A stretch of DNA of 64,000 nt, from assembly GCF_001010415.1 (NCBI RefSeq), contig NZ_JPLE01000024.1, forward strand, positions 24,653-88,652, read 5' to 3'. Of the stretch, positions 47,548-58,342 are shown in pieces. The notes below the pieces were generated by a model. The model saw nothing but the letters and a program-made list of their open reading frames with translations, was not told the DNA's origin and made no database searches. Origin of the DNA: Xanthomonas pisi DSM 18956 (GTDB lineage: Bacteria > Pseudomonadota > Gammaproteobacteria > Xanthomonadales > Xanthomonadaceae). Every line of letters begins with the position of its first letter. The first letter of the stretch is position 1. Both the position numbers and the translations under genes were made by a program.

Positions 47548-49206
47548 TCAGAAGCGAGCAAACTGGCCTTCGTCCGGGCCCTCGGACATCGCGTACGCCG
47601 GCGCCGCGCTGCTGCGCCAGCCGCGCGTACCGGGCGCACGTGCCGGGCGTGCGACCGCCACCTTGCCGCGCTTGGGCGGCGTGCTCGCAGGCCCCTGCCC
47701 GCCCAGGCGGAAGAACGCCATGCTCTGCTGCAGCTGCTCGGCCTGCGCGCTCATTTCCTCGGCCGTGGCGGCCAGTTCTTCGGACGCGCTGGCGTTCTGC
47801 TGGGTGGTCTGGCTCAGCTGCACCACCGCCGAGTTGATCTGGCTCACGCCCGAGGATTGTTCTTCGGAAGCGGCGGAAATTTCCTGCACCAGATCCGAGG
47901 TACGCTTGATGCTGGGCACGATGGTGTCGAGCAGGCGGCCGGCGCGGTCGGCCAGCTCCACACTGGAACTGGCCACCTCGCCGATTTCCTGCGCGGCCAC
48001 CTGGCTGCGTTCGGCGAGCTTGCGCACTTCGGCGGCCACCACGGCAAATCCCTTGCCATGCTCGCCGGCGCGCGCCGCTTCGATCGCGGCATTGAGCGCG
48101 AGCAGATTGGTCTGATAGGCGATGTCGTCGATGATGCCGATCTTCTGCGCGATCTGCTTCATCGCCTGGGTGGTGGCGACCACCGCTTCGCCACCTTCGA
48201 TGGTCTCCTTGGCAGCCTGGGTGGCCATGCCATCGGTGATGCGGGCGTTCTCGGTGTTCTGGCTGATCGATGCGGTCATCTGCTCCAGCGAGGCGCTGGT
48301 TTCTTCCACGCCGGCCGCCTGCTCGCTGGCGGCCTGCGACAACGACTGCGCAGTGGCGCTGACTTCTTCGGACGCGCTGGCCAGGGTCTCGGCGCTGGTA
48401 TTGACCTCGCCCACCACCTGCGACAGCTTCTGCACCATGGTGCGCATGGCTTCGAGCAACTGCGCGGTCTCGTCGCGACCATGCACGTCGATGCGCATGG
48501 TCAGGTCGCCCTCGGACAAGCCGTTGGCGACCGTGACGGCGCGACGGATCGGGCCGGTGACGCTGCGACTGATCACCACGCCAAGCACTGCGCCGAGCAG
48601 CACGCCGCCGCAGATGATGGCCACCAGCAGTTTGGAACTGCGCGCGTGGATGGCGCTGGTTTCGGCGTTGGCCGAGGCTGCGCTGCGCTCGCGCAGGCCG
48701 CTCAGGTCCGTCATCAGGGTATCGACCTCATCCGAACTGGCGCGTACCGCACGCGATAACGCGGCCAGTTCCGGATTGGCGTCGCGCAAGGCCTCACGGT
48801 TGGCGGCCTCGATGAAACGGCCGCGCTCGTCCAGATACTTCTGCCAGGCGCGGTCGAACTGCGCGAGCTTGTTCTTCCCCTCTTCGGTCTGGAAGCTGCC
48901 GCGCGCGCGGGTCATGTAATCGACGACCTTGGCGGTGTACTTGTCGATGTTCTGCACATGCGACTGGCGCTCTTCCGCGCTGCTGGCCAGCATCAGGTTG
49001 GCGCGTGCGCGGCCGGCATAGATCAGGTTGATGTTGGCTTCCTTGACGTTGGACAGGCCCAGCAATTCGCGCTCGTACAGCGAGGTCGACAGGTCGCTGA
49101 TGCGTCCGGAGTTCGAATAGCCCACCCACCCGATGCACGCACCGATCGCCGAGACGATCAGAAACGCCACGATCAGCCGGGTTCCGATTTTGAAGTTGCC
49201 TAACAT
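47548..49206 (-). CDS. Methyl-accepting chemotaxis protein
   Basis: A 552-residue transmembrane chemoreceptor. Helix 1 spans about residues 10-30, a four-helix-bundle sensor follows, helix 2 lies near 193-212 ([20 protein letters not shown]), then HAMP ([11 protein letters not shown] onward) and the signalling domain with the strictly conserved tip [34 protein letters not shown]. The tail ends DEGQFARF, a short aromatic C-terminus after a flexible linker that may tether adaptation enzymes. The ligand is unknown. It heads an mcp-cheW operon under a sigma-28-type promoter. Confidence 0.96.
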   Translation of the reverse strand: MLGNFKIGTRLIVAFLIVSAIGACIGWVGYSNSGRISDLSTSLYERELLGLSNVKEANINLIYAGRARANLMLASSAEERQSHVQNIDKYTAKVVDYMTRARGSFQTEEGKNKLAQFDRAWQKYLDERGRFIEAANREALRDANPELAALSRAVRASSDEVDTLMTDLSGLRERSAASANAETSAIHARSSKLLVAIICGGVLLGAVLGVVISRSVTGPIRRAVTVANGLSEGDLTMRIDVHGRDETAQLLEAMRTMVQKLSQVVGEVNTSAETLASASEEVSATAQSLSQAASEQAAGVEETSASLEQMTASISQNTENARITDGMATQAAKETIEGGEAVVATTQAMKQIAQKIGIIDDIAYQTNLLALNAAIEAARAGEHGKGFAVVAAEVRKLAERSQVAAQEIGEVASSSVELADRAGRLLDTIVPSIKRTSDLVQEISAASEEQSSGVSQINSAVVQLSQTTQQNASASEELAATAEEMSAQAEQLQQSMAFFRLGGQGPASTPPKRGKVAVARPARAPGTRGWRSSAAPAYAMSEGPDEGQFARF

Positions 49207-49314
49207 TGGGGAGTTCTCTTGAGTGATGCGTGGGCTGCATGCGGTGCATGGGCAATCGACGGTGCTGCGCGTGCCGATCGCACGATGCGGACTCGTCTAA
49301 CCAATCGTTAATAG

Positions 49315-49341
49315 CTATCGGCGACGGCAAAAAACGCTTGA
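49315..49341 (-). promoter_or_regulatory. Sigma-28 (FliA) promoter for mcp-cheW
   Basis: On the reverse strand TCAAGCGT (49341-49334) and GCCGATAG (49322-49315) are separated by exactly 11 bases, the spacing of flagellar sigma-28 promoters. The predicted start lies about 100 bases from the mcp ATG. Further upstream (49396-49417) is a perfect 9-bp hairpin CAGGTCCGG-CGCT-CCGGACCTG of unknown role. Confidence 0.72.
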
Positions 49342-49504
49342 GATACCCGCAGTGGTACAGCGCCTATTCAGGCGATTGGATATTGTGTTTTGTGACAGGT
49401 CCGGCGCTCCGGACCTGGCGGATTCAGAAAAACCCTACCCCTGATGGACGGGCTGTCCGGGACAGTCCGCAGAGACATCACGACCATGCAGTTAGGCTGA
49501 TGCG

Positions 49505-50125
49505 ATGTCGCCCACGCCACTGCCCCGCGCGTTTTACGCCCACGATGCGCGCCAGGTTGCGCCGCGCCTGCTCAACAAGGTGCTGGTCAGTGCCGATGGC
49601 CGCCGCGGCCGCATTACCGAGGTCGAGGCCTATTGCGGCGGCGAAGATCCGGCCGCCCATTCGTTCCGCGGCATTACCCCGCGCAACCAGGTGATGTTCG
49701 GCGCACCCGGACATCTCTATGTGTATTTCATCTATGGCATGCACTGGGCGATCAATGCGGTCTGCGGGGGCGCGCCTGGGCATGCCGTCCTGATCCGCGC
49801 GCTGCAGCCGTTGGCCGGGATGGAGGCGATGCAGGCTGCGCGCGGCACTGCACCGGCCAAGGCGCTGACCACCGGCCCCGGCCGCCTGGCGCAGGCGTTC
49901 GGCGTCACTGCGGCCGACAACGGGCTGGACCTGACCACTGCCGGCGCACGTCTGTGGATCGAGCACGACGGCACCGCGCCGCCGGCGGTTCCGCTCGCGA
50001 CGCCGCGCATCGGTATCCGCAAGGCCGTCGACCAGCCATGGCGCTGGGTGGTGCCCGACAGCGCCTATTTGTCGCGTCCGCTCCCGCGCATGACCGGCAC
50101 GCGGGCAGCGCTGGCGGGCGACTGA
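49505..50125 (+). CDS. 3-methyladenine DNA glycosylase, AAG/Mpg type
   Basis: This enzyme removes alkylated purines from DNA. The 206-residue protein has the AAG-fold signature [42 protein letters not shown] and [14 protein letters not shown], including the catalytic glutamate in EVEAY. The last 61 bases overlap the 3' end of the convergent lhr gene. Pairing of two DNA-repair genes tail to tail may limit simultaneous expression. Confidence 0.94.
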   Translation: MSPTPLPRAFYAHDARQVAPRLLNKVLVSADGRRGRITEVEAYCGGEDPAAHSFRGITPRNQVMFGAPGHLYVYFIYGMHWAINAVCGGAPGHAVLIRALQPLAGMEAMQAARGTAPAKALTTGPGRLAQAFGVTAADNGLDLTTAGARLWIEHDGTAPPAVPLATPRIGIRKAVDQPWRWVVPDSAYLSRPLPRMTGTRAALAGD

Positions 50126-53100
50126 GCCAGCCACTGCTGCATCGGCGTCAGCTCGGCCGCGCCCGGCCCGCGTTGCAAGACGCGCAATGCCTGCTCGGCC
50201 TGTTCGGCGGTGAGCGCCTGCAACGGCTGGAAACGATCGGCCGCCCATACCGCCATCGGCAGGCCATCGAGCGATGCGACGCGATTGCCCGGCACACGTG
50301 CCACGCGCTCGCCGGGCAGGATGCTGCCCAACAGATTGCTCGGGTCGCTTGCGCTCACGCACACCCAGCGCTGCTGCGGAACCTGTGCGCGCACGCGACG
50401 CAAGGCCGCGATCGCATCCGGCAACGCGAATTGCTCGCCAGACAGGCCGGCGATGAAGCGGCCGCCACGGATTTCGCCGCGCGCTTCCAGACGTTGATAC
50501 ATGCGCAGCAGTTCGCGCCAGGGCGGCAACCATGCCGCCTCGCGTTCGAGCAGGCGCCAGCACACCACGCCGTAGCGGCGCAGCAGCGTGCGCGCGACGT
50601 GTTCGAGCATCTCCTGATGCCGCTCGCCGGCTTCGGCCTGCGGCAGCTCGGCCAGCGCGCGCACCGGCGCCCATCGCCCGGCATCGCGGATGCCCAGGGC
50701 ACCGCTGCGACGCCGCTGACGCGAGAGCGCCGACGGCCGCTTGGACGCCGGTACCAGCAGCGCACGCAGTCCGGCATAACTGTCGCAATGCGCACGGCCA
50801 CGCATCACCAGTTCGCTCAAGGCATCTTCCAGTTCGGTGCTCATCAGGTGTGCGGCATCGGCGATTTCGTCGAAGAACAACGCGCCCTGCTGCTGCAGCA
50901 CCTCCACCACGCGCTGCGCGCGCGACCCCAGCGGCGCGTCGTCTGCTGCGCGTGCCAGCCCGCTCCAGCGCTGCGCCTCGCGGCGTGGCAACAGCACGAT
51001 GGGAGTCGCCCGCAGCGCGGCGCCGCTGCGCCCGCCGCCGGGGCGCAGGCGCGCCCACGTGGTACGTCCGGCGGTGCACAGTTCGTCCAGCCACGCGGGT
51101 TGATAGTCGCGCACACGCGCCGGCAGCACGTCGCTTTCCCACAGCACGGCCGGCGCTTCGAAGCCTTCCAGTTGCCCGACAACGCCAGCTAACGCATCCG
51201 GTCCGGCAACCCGGCTATCGCTGTCCAGATGCTGCCACTCGAACAGGAAGCGCGCGTAATCGCGCTGCGACACCGGCTCGATCTCGCGCCGCAGCCGCCC
51301 CAGCGTGTAGCGATGGATGCGCGCCAGCAGATGGCGTTCGCACCACTGTTCCGACTGCGCATCCGCGCTGAACTGGCCGGCCATGACATAGCCCTCGCGC
51401 TGCAAGGCCAGCAACGCCAGCGCGATGTCGTCCTTGGGCAAGCGCAATGCGGCGGCCAATGCCGGCAGCTGCGCGGGGCCAATCGCCGACAGGCGCCCGC
51501 GCAACAGCTCGCGCACGGCCCAGTCGCGCTCCCAGTCGGCCACGCGGCAATCGTCCGGTGCCTGCAACGGCGGCTGCGCCGATGCGTGCGGATACAGGCG
51601 CATGAACCAATCGATGCGCTCGGCGCTGATCCATAGCGCCGGCGCGTCCTGCATGAGCAGGCAGCTGGCACGGCCATCGGCGGCAAGCACGCGCAACCAC
51701 GCCTGCCACTGCGCATCTGCCGCCTCGGCGACCGGCAGCACGCCCAGCCCGACCAGGGCCTCGTGCATCTCTTCGGCATCGCGGGGCTGCGGCCAGGCTT
51801 CCTCGCGCACCGACGCGATGGCCAATGGGTCCAGCCGCCCAAGATCGTCGCTGCTCTGTGGGCTGTAGCGACGGCTCTGCACGGCCTGGGTGCGGCGCTC
51901 TTCCAGCGGCGCGTCGTCCAGGAATGCGTACGGACGCGCATTCAAGGCTTCCGCCGCCAGCGGAGAGGGCGATGCCAGATCGCGCGCCACCAGGGTGATG
52001 GCACCCGACTCCAGCCCACGCAACACCTGCAACCAGCCTTCGCTGTCCATCGCCTGGTGCAGGCAATCGTCCAGCGTCTGCGTGACCAATGGATGGTCCG
52101 GCACCTCGCGCTCGCCGACCAGGTTCTCCGCACAGGCCACCTGATCCGGAAACACGGTCGCCAACAGGTCTTCGGATTTCATCCGCTGCAACTGCGGGGC
52201 GACCTTGTTGCCGCCGGTGAAACGCGGCAACGCCATCGCATTGGTGGCGTTCCAGCGCCAGCGCACGCCGAACAATGGCGCATCCAGCAGCGCCTGGATC
52301 AACACATGCTCGGCCGAGGACGAATGCAGATAGCGGCCCACCTCTTCCAGCGCAAAACTGTGGCTGGTCGACAGCGACAACACGATCGCATCCTCGGTCG
52401 CTGCGGCCTGCAATTCGAAATTGAAGGTGCGGCAGAAGCGCTTGCGCAATGCCAGTCCCCAGGCACGATTGATGCGGCTGCCGTAGGGCGAGTGGATCAC
52501 CAGTTGCGTGCCGCCGCTGGCATCGAAAAACCGTTCCATCACCAGACACTGCTGCGTGGGCATGGCCCCCAACGCCGTGCAGGCATGCGCCAGATAGTCC
52601 ACCAATTGCTGCGCCGCTTCTGTGGAACAGCCCAGTGCGCCACATAGCCAATCGCGTGCCGCCCGATGCGGTGCGTCGTCGAGTCGGGCAGCAATCTCGC
52701 AGCGCAGGCGCGACACCGCCGCCGACAATTCGTCGCTGCGGCCAGGCGCTTCGCCCAACCAGAACGGGATATTCGGCGGGGCGCCTTTGGCATCTTCCAC
52801 GCGCACGCGCCCGGCCTCCACGCGCAGGATGCGGTAGCTGGCATTGCCGAGCTGGAACACGTCGCCGGTGAGACTTTCGACCGCAAAATCTTCGTTCACC
52901 GTGCCGATCTTTTCGGCCTGCGGCTCCAGCACCACGCTGTAATCGCCGGTTTCGGGAATGGTGCCGCCAGAGGTCAGCGCCGTCATGCGCGCACCGCGGC
53001 GTGCATGCAGCCGCCGATGCACCGCGTCGCGATGCAGATACCCTGCACGCGGGCCGAGCCGGGTGCTGAAGCCCTCGCACAGCATGCGCACCACGCTGTC

Positions 53101-54459
53101 GAAGCTGGCACGACTCAGCCGAGCGAAGGGCCACGCCCGCCGCATCAACGCGAACAGCGCATCCTCGTCCCAGTCTTCGCATGCCGCCTCGGCCACGATC
53201 TGCTGGGCAAGCACATCCACTGGCGCCACTGGAATGCGCAGCGTATCCAGTTCGCCACGCCGGATGCCGTCCAGCAATGCCGCGCATTCGACCAGCTCGT
53301 CGCGGGTCTGCGGAAACAGCCGCGCCTTGGGCGTGCCGCCGACGTTGTGACCGGAGCGGCCGGCGCGCTGCAGGAAGGTGGCGATCGAGCGCGGCGACCC
53401 GAGCTGGCACACCAGATCCACATCACCGATATCCAGGCCCAGCTCCAGCGAGGCGGTCGCCACCAGCACGGTGAGTTCGCCCGCCTTGAGACGTTGCTCG
53501 GCCAGCAGACGCGTCTCACGCGACAGGCTTCCGTGATGGGCGGCAACGCGCTGCTTGCCCAACAGATCGCCCAGATGCCGCGCCGCACGCTCGGCCATGC
53601 GCCGCGTATTGACGAACACCAGCGTGGTGCGATGCTGCCGAGCGAGTGCGGCCACGTCGGCATAGACCTGCAGCCATTGGTCGTTGGACATCACCACGCT
53701 CAGCGGCGTGGGCGGCAACGCCAACGCCAGATCGCGCTCACGCGTGTAGCCGATATCGACGATCTCGCAGGGCGGCGGCACGCCGTCTTCGTCAACGCCA
53801 ACCAGAAAGTGCGCGACGGTTTCGATGGGTTTCTGGGTTGCCGACAAACCGACCCGCGTGATCGGCTGGTCGGCAAGCCGCTGCAGCCGCTCCAACGTCA
53901 GGCTCAGATGGCTGCCACGCTTGTCCGCCGCCACCGCATGGATTTCATCGACGATGACCGTGCGCACATGCCGCAACGCGCTGCGCCCGGATGCCGAGCC
54001 CAGCAGCACGTACAACGACTCCGGCGTGGTCACCAGGACATGCGGCGGCACCCGCCGCGCCTGAGCCCGCTGGCGTTGCGGCGTGTCGCCGGTGCGTACC
54101 GCCGTGCGCACTGCCACATCCGGCAGGCCTTCGGCGGCCAGGGCCGCGCGGATGCCCTGCAGCGGGGCCTCCAGATTGAGATGGATGTCGTTGGACAGGG
54201 CCTTCAGCGGCGACACATACACCACGCGCGTCTGGTCGGGCAGCGCCCCGCCCTTGTCCAGCCCGTCGCGGATCAGCGCATCGATCGCCGCAAGGAACGC
54301 GGTGAGCGTCTTGCCCGACCCGGTGGGCGCCGCCACCAGCGTATGCCGGCCGGCCTGGATCGCCGGCCACGCAGCCACCTGCGCCGGCGTGGGCGCAGCG
54401 AAGGTCTGCGCGAACCACGCAGCGACCACGGGATGGAAATGCTGCAGAACAGGATGCAT
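50065..54459 (-). CDS. lhr: Large ATP-dependent helicase Lhr
   Basis: A 1464-residue superfamily 2 helicase of the long bacterial Lhr type, associated with DNA repair. The N-terminal core has [91 protein letters not shown] and [12 protein letters not shown]. The long C-terminal region (from about residue 880) carries the Lhr-CTD ([29 protein letters not shown] and on). MHPVLQHF at 54459 is the family-like start; the open frame upstream is not. It overlaps mpg by 61 bases. Confidence 0.95.
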   Translation of the reverse strand: MHPVLQHFHPVVAAWFAQTFAAPTPAQVAAWPAIQAGRHTLVAAPTGSGKTLTAFLAAIDALIRDGLDKGGALPDQTRVVYVSPLKALSNDIHLNLEAPLQGIRAALAAEGLPDVAVRTAVRTGDTPQRQRAQARRVPPHVLVTTPESLYVLLGSASGRSALRHVRTVIVDEIHAVAADKRGSHLSLTLERLQRLADQPITRVGLSATQKPIETVAHFLVGVDEDGVPPPCEIVDIGYTRERDLALALPPTPLSVVMSNDQWLQVYADVAALARQHRTTLVFVNTRRMAERAARHLGDLLGKQRVAAHHGSLSRETRLLAEQRLKAGELTVLVATASLELGLDIGDVDLVCQLGSPRSIATFLQRAGRSGHNVGGTPKARLFPQTRDELVECAALLDGIRRGELDTLRIPVAPVDVLAQQIVAEAACEDWDEDALFALMRRAWPFARLSRASFDSVVRMLCEGFSTRLGPRAGYLHRDAVHRRLHARRGARMTALTSGGTIPETGDYSVVLEPQAEKIGTVNEDFAVESLTGDVFQLGNASYRILRVEAGRVRVEDAKGAPPNIPFWLGEAPGRSDELSAAVSRLRCEIAARLDDAPHRAARDWLCGALGCSTEAAQQLVDYLAHACTALGAMPTQQCLVMERFFDASGGTQLVIHSPYGSRINRAWGLALRKRFCRTFNFELQAAATEDAIVLSLSTSHSFALEEVGRYLHSSSAEHVLIQALLDAPLFGVRWRWNATNAMALPRFTGGNKVAPQLQRMKSEDLLATVFPDQVACAENLVGEREVPDHPLVTQTLDDCLHQAMDSEGWLQVLRGLESGAITLVARDLASPSPLAAEALNARPYAFLDDAPLEERRTQAVQSRRYSPQSSDDLGRLDPLAIASVREEAWPQPRDAEEMHEALVGLGVLPVAEAADAQWQAWLRVLAADGRASCLLMQDAPALWISAERIDWFMRLYPHASAQPPLQAPDDCRVADWERDWAVRELLRGRLSAIGPAQLPALAAALRLPKDDIALALLALQREGYVMAGQFSADAQSEQWCERHLLARIHRYTLGRLRREIEPVSQRDYARFLFEWQHLDSDSRVAGPDALAGVVGQLEGFEAPAVLWESDVLPARVRDYQPAWLDELCTAGRTTWARLRPGGGRSGAALRATPIVLLPRREAQRWSGLARAADDAPLGSRAQRVVEVLQQQGALFFDEIADAAHLMSTELEDALSELVMRGRAHCDSYAGLRALLVPASKRPSALSRQRRRSGALGIRDAGRWAPVRALAELPQAEAGERHQEMLEHVARTLLRRYGVVCWRLLEREAAWLPPWRELLRMYQRLEARGEIRGGRFIAGLSGEQFALPDAIAALRRVRAQVPQQRWVCVSASDPSNLLGSILPGERVARVPGNRVASLDGLPMAVWAADRFQPLQALTAEQAEQALRVLQRGPGAAELTPMQQWLAQSPASAARVPVMRGSGRDK

Positions 54460-54668
54460 GGGCGATGTCAGTCGCGAATGGCCAGCCTCGACGACCAGCC
54501 GGATGAGGTCAATGAAGCAACGATATCTGTGAGGTGGCGCCGTTGTGGCACCGATGCAAGCCGCCATCTGCAAGGCTGGTGAATGGATTCACCGGCGTTC
54601 ACGGCAATCGCAGGCGGACTCCCTACCCTGCATCACTGCCCAGGCAACCCGAACAAGGTGGAAGCATC

Positions 54669-55436
54669 ATGAAGGCGAGCGGCAATACCATTCTGGTCAC
54701 GGGCGGCGGCTCGGGGATCGGGCGGGCGCTGGCACAGCGCTGGCACGCTGCGGGCAATCGCGTGATCGTTGTTGGACGGCGCCGTGCCGCACTGGACGCC
54801 ACCGCAACCGATCATGCCGGCATGCAGGTGCGCGAGCTGGACATCGCCGATCCCCATGCCGTTGCGGCCTTCGTGCGCGATCTGCTCGACGCGTTCCCCG
54901 ATCTCAATGTGCTGGTCAACAACGCAGGCGCCTATGCAGGCGAGGATCCGCGCCGCAAGCGCGACCTGGCAGATGCCGAACGCATGATCGTCACCAACGT
55001 CCTTGGCCCCATCCGGTTGACCGACGCATTGATCGAGCATCTGCGCACGCAACCGGATGCGGCCATCCTCAACGTGTCCTCCGGGACGGCCTTCGTGCCC
55101 TATCCGGCCGCACCCACCTACAGCGCCAGCAAGGCGGCCCTGCATTCCTACACCGCCGCGCTGCGGCCGCTGCTGCAGGGACAGGTCGAGGTGATCGAGA
55201 TCGTACCGCCGCAGGTCCAGACAGAGCTGACGCCCGGCCAGTCGCAGGACCCGAACTCCATGCCGCTGGACGCATTCGCCGATGAAGTCCTGGCGCTGCT
55301 GCATCCCGACCCTGAAAGCGCGCACTCGCCTGCCGAAGTCTGCGTCAGCCGGGTTCGCCCCTTCCGCGATGCCGAGCGTCACGGCCAGTTCGAAGCGACG
55401 CTGGCGATGATGGTCGCGCACCTGTCAGCAGACTGA
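54669..55436 (+). CDS. Short-chain dehydrogenase/reductase (DltE-like)
   Basis: A 255-residue SDR. The cofactor motif is TGGGSGIGRALAQ, followed by NNAGAY, the catalytic NVSSGTAFVPYPAAPTYSASKAALHSY (Ser, Tyr, Lys) and QTELTPGQ, which resembles the DltE/YtfG-like group. The substrate is not predictable. AAGGTGGAAGCATC before the ATG supplies a Shine-Dalgarno. It diverges from lhr across 209 bases that presumably hold both promoters. Confidence 0.92.
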   Translation: MKASGNTILVTGGGSGIGRALAQRWHAAGNRVIVVGRRRAALDATATDHAGMQVRELDIADPHAVAAFVRDLLDAFPDLNVLVNNAGAYAGEDPRRKRDLADAERMIVTNVLGPIRLTDALIEHLRTQPDAAILNVSSGTAFVPYPAAPTYSASKAALHSYTAALRPLLQGQVEVIEIVPPQVQTELTPGQSQDPNSMPLDAFADEVLALLHPDPESAHSPAEVCVSRVRPFRDAERHGQFEATLAMMVAHLSAD

Positions 55437-55530
55437 AACCCGCGCTCCGAAGCATGCACACAGCACGCACATCGAGGCCACAAACGGCCATGCGATTGTC
55501 GGGCAGGCGCCACCGTGGCACATTGGCGGC

Positions 55531-55875
55531 ATGCCCAGCCTCATCCTCTTCATGATTGCCGGTGCCGCGCTGTTCGCGTTCTGGAACTCCTCGCGTGCCG
55601 CAGCCGAACGTGCCGAGATCCTCGGCCGCAATGCCTGCCGTGCGGCCGATGTGCAGTGGCTGGACCAGAGCGTGCACTCCACCAATCTGCGCGTCTGCAG
55701 ACTGCCCACTGGATGGCTCGGCTTCGAGCGCACGTTCCGCTTCGAGTATTCCTACGATGGCGCCGATCGCCACAGCGGCAAGCTGGTCCTGCGTGGCGAT
55801 CAGTTGATCGCGTTCACCGGGCCGCAGGTGGCCACCGTGCGGGCGCTGCATCCGGATCAGCAGCGACTGGAATGA
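55531..55875 (+). CDS. DUF3301 membrane-anchored protein
   Basis: A 114-residue DUF3301 protein: an N-terminal transmembrane helix (LILFMIAGAALFAFW) followed by RAAEILGRNAC-like RAEILGRNACRAADVQWLDQSV and a basic/aromatic core FERTFRFEYSYDG. The family has no known function. It lies 94 bases after the SDR. The 206 bases after it, to the convergent orphan, hold no recognisable feature. Confidence 0.88.
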   Translation: MPSLILFMIAGAALFAFWNSSRAAAERAEILGRNACRAADVQWLDQSVHSTNLRVCRLPTGWLGFERTFRFEYSYDGADRHSGKLVLRGDQLIAFTGPQVATVRALHPDQQRLE

Positions 55876-56081
55876 CGGGGCGTGCCGGGCAACGCGTGTC
55901 GCGCTCACGTCCTGAGGCCTGTGCCCGACAGCGATCACGTGACAGCAGGAACCGAACGCGCACCGGTCGCCGATCGGCCGGGCCCCGACACGCAGCCCCA
56001 CTCAGCGTGGAGTGTGGCCGTATGAGGTCGGCGCCGGTGACGGACGCGATGCGCTTGGCAGGCACTCCATATCGCACCAGC

Positions 56082-56435
56082 TCACCGCTCCAGCGCGGAA
56101 TCCAAGGGCACCGGCTCATAGCCATTGCCCCTGCCACTCAGCCAGCGTATTTCCAGCTTGCCCTCCCGACGCAGATACGCCTGTGCGAGTGCGCATAGCG
56201 GACGAGCAAGATCGGCAGGTTGCAACGGTCGCGACTTGCCGGCCACCTCGATAGTGAGAAAATGCACTTCAGCAGGCGTGTCGGTGTAGCTGCGCGCAAC
56301 AAGGGACGTCGCAGCATCGATGAAGCGATAGATGTCGTATTCGTAATAGTACTCGTACATGCCGGACGCATCCGGCTCGCCGCAATCGACATGACGAACG
56401 CGCTCCACCTGCATCGGAACGCCTTCGTCGTGCAT
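56082..56435 (-). CDS. Hypothetical protein downstream of sspB
   Basis: A 117-residue soluble protein that I do not recognise. It has a tyrosine-rich stretch EYYYEYDIYRF, FLTIEVAGKSRPLQP, a predicted helix LCALAQAYLRREGK and a short end EIRWLSGRG. It starts 11 bases after the sspB stop (or at an internal ATG 21 bases further on), so it is probably the last gene of sspA-sspB-orphan. Codon use is ordinary for the window, with slightly lower GC. Confidence 0.7.
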   Translation of the reverse strand: MHDEGVPMQVERVRHVDCGEPDASGMYEYYYEYDIYRFIDAATSLVARSYTDTPAEVHFLTIEVAGKSRPLQPADLARPLCALAQAYLRREGKLEIRWLSGRGNGYEPVPLDSALER

Positions 56436-56446
56436 GTCGGCAACGC

Positions 56447-56887
56447 CTACTTGACCACGCGCAGATGCGGGCGCTTGCCCCCGCTGGGCGGCTCGTCCGG
56501 CGTCGGCGCGCTCGGCGGCGATGCGCCCGGATCAGGTGGCTCGCTACTGGTGCCCGGGATGTCATCCGGCAAGGCCATGCCCTGCCCGGTTTCACGCGCG
56601 TACACCGCCAGCACGGCGGCCATCGGCACCATCACCGGATAGCTGACACCGCCGAAGCGCGCCGTAAAACTCACGCTCTCGTTGTCGACCTGCAGCCCGA
56701 CCACGGCGCGCTCGGCGATGTTCAACACAACGCGGCCGTCCTTGACGGCACTGGCCGGCACTTGCACGCCGGGCAGTCCTGCATCCACCAAAACGTGCGG
56801 CGTCATGCCGTTGTCGTTGATCCATTCGACCAAGGCCCGTAACAGATACGGGCGATGGCTGGTCATGCGGGGGAAATCTTCGCTCAT
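56447..56887 (-). CDS. sspB: ClpXP protease specificity-enhancing factor SspB
   Basis: SspB delivers ssrA-tagged proteins to ClpXP. The 146-residue protein has SHRPYLLRALVEWINDNGMTPHVLVD, which forms the tag-binding fold, and a proline-rich flexible tail ending GKRPHLRVVK, the ClpX-binding peptide. It is shorter than E. coli SspB because the linker is shorter. It lies 78 bases after sspA. Confidence 0.96.
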   Translation of the reverse strand: MSEDFPRMTSHRPYLLRALVEWINDNGMTPHVLVDAGLPGVQVPASAVKDGRVVLNIAERAVVGLQVDNESVSFTARFGGVSYPVMVPMAAVLAVYARETGQGMALPDDIPGTSSEPPDPGASPPSAPTPDEPPSGGKRPHLRVVK

Positions 56888-56965
56888 GACGTCATTTTAC
56901 CCGGACATGGCCCGCAACGGCGGCGACGCGATCGTAAGTCGGTCTGTTGGCATACAGCCGTCACA

Positions 56966-57601
56966 TCAGCCCGGCAAATCACGCAGCTTCTTTTCCTGCT
57001 CGGTGAGGCTGCGAATGAAACCGGGATTGCGGAAGATCCGGTTGCCGTAGTCCTCGATCGCCTTGCCATCCTTGGGCAGGCCGATCTCCAGTGCATCCAG
57101 TCGCCAGATGATCGGCGCCATCGCGCAATCGGCCAGACTCATTTCCGGATTGAGGAAGAACTTGCTGGCCTTGAACAGCGGCACCGAGGCAGTGAGCAGT
57201 TCTTTCAGGCGCTTGCGGCCGGCCTCGGCCTGGGTCTTGTTGCCGAGCTGGATCGCCTGCACCTGCGGCACCCAGTCGTGTTCGATACGCAGCATCGCAA
57301 GGCGAAGGCGCGCGCGCGATAGCGGGTCGACCGGCATCAGCGGCGGATGCGGGTAGCGCTCGTCCAGATACTCGCTGACCACCGATGCGGCGTACAGCAC
57401 CAGATCGCGCTCGACCAGGGTCGGCACCGAATGATAGGGATTGAGATCGATCAGATCTTCGGGAGGATTTTGCGGGTCGACCGGCACCAGGTCGTAGGTC
57501 ACCCCTTTCGCCGCCAGGACCAGACGGACCCGGTGGCACAACACGTCGTCGTTGGACGAAAACAAAGTCAAGGTATTCCGCATACGCACACTCGTCGCCA
57601 T
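56966..57601 (-). CDS. sspA: Stringent starvation protein A
   Basis: SspA is a GST-fold protein that binds RNA polymerase and redirects transcription under starvation or acid stress. The 211-residue protein has LTLFSSNDDVLCHRVRLVLAAKGV, PYHSVPTLVERDLVLYAASVVSEYLDERYP and SLADCAMAPIIWRL. MATSVRM may be preceded or replaced by the internal start at MRNTLTL (57583). It heads sspA-sspB-orphan, as in other proteobacteria. Confidence 0.96.
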   Translation of the reverse strand: MATSVRMRNTLTLFSSNDDVLCHRVRLVLAAKGVTYDLVPVDPQNPPEDLIDLNPYHSVPTLVERDLVLYAASVVSEYLDERYPHPPLMPVDPLSRARLRLAMLRIEHDWVPQVQAIQLGNKTQAEAGRKRLKELLTASVPLFKASKFFLNPEMSLADCAMAPIIWRLDALEIGLPKDGKAIEDYGNRIFRNPGFIRSLTEQEKKLRDLPG

Positions 57602-58308
57602 TCAAGGCTCTCCGACGACCGGAATCCGCCGGCCGCATCGGCGCGGCCGGCCCAACGCCGACCGTCACCACGGTCCTTCGAGTGTGCAATCACGTCACGC
57701 AAAAGCCAAGAGTGATAGGCCTTATTAGTGCACAGGTAACCGATGGCGTTGCGGAGTTGTCAGTCAGGGCCGGCGATTTGCGCACGTTTGGCGGGGCTAT
57801 CGCGTCGCGGCAACACACCCAGGATGTGGCCGACGGCCGGGGCGCAGCATCGCAGTCGATGCGCCCCAAGATGCCACCCGCACAGCCCACGCCAGCTGCT
57901 GGACATGGCCGCGGTGGCCAACGCGGTATCTGCGCAACGGCTGAGCTGGATGGCCTGGCGTGACCACTGCCCGAGGTCGCCGCGGCAGTTACGCACGGTG
58001 CGTGGTGGATGCCGCTGCTGGTGCCGGGGTCTGATTTCGCCGCAGGGAGCGGGTTTACGTGCGTGGGTCGCCTGCACTGCGCGTTGCTCCCGCGCAGAAA
58101 CGCATGTCTCGACGATGTCGGCGCGATCGAGCAGGCAACGATTGGTCGGTCATACATGCATGGCGTGCATGCCCACCCTCACCCCAAGCCCTCTCCCGGG
58201 GGGAGAGGGCTTGAGCATGCAAGTCGATGTATTCGCCTGGTATGCGCTGCCTCGCACCTGCGCTTGCTGCCCGCGCTTGCCAGGTGCGGAATGCGCGCGC
58301 TCGGTGCA
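57602..58308. other. Intergenic region between sspA and the bc1 operon
   Basis: Over 700 bases without a supportable gene. It must contain the sspA promoter. A hairpin GGGGC(gca)GCATCG/CGATGCGCCCC lies near 57840-57867 and a repeat hairpin at 58185-58213. Short frames here lack ribosome sites and family signatures. A small RNA is possible but I cannot identify one. Confidence 0.5.
58185..58213. repeat. CCCTCTCCC-type palindromic hairpin
   Basis: CAAGCCCTCTCCC (58185-58197) and GGGAGAGGGCTTG (58201-58213) form a perfect 13-bp stem with loop GGG, preceded by CCCTCACCC. This motif recurs between genes in many high-GC proteobacteria. Confidence 0.85.
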
Positions 58309-58342
58309 TGCATTGATCGGAGATCACGTCCCGATCAATGCA
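58309..58342. terminator. Inverted repeat at the end of the bc1 operon
   Basis: TGCATTGATCGG (58309-58320) is inverted perfectly at 58331-58342 over a 10-base loop. The right arm includes the last codons and stop of petC. It lacks a T run. Confidence 0.6.

Noticed and set aside
54460..54573. N-terminal extension of lhr
   Set aside because: The 38 extra residues are unlike family N-termini, and MHPVLQHF at 54459 fits.
57682..57963. Frame in the gap upstream of sspA
   Set aside because: No family signature; the region also holds hairpins and the sspA promoter.
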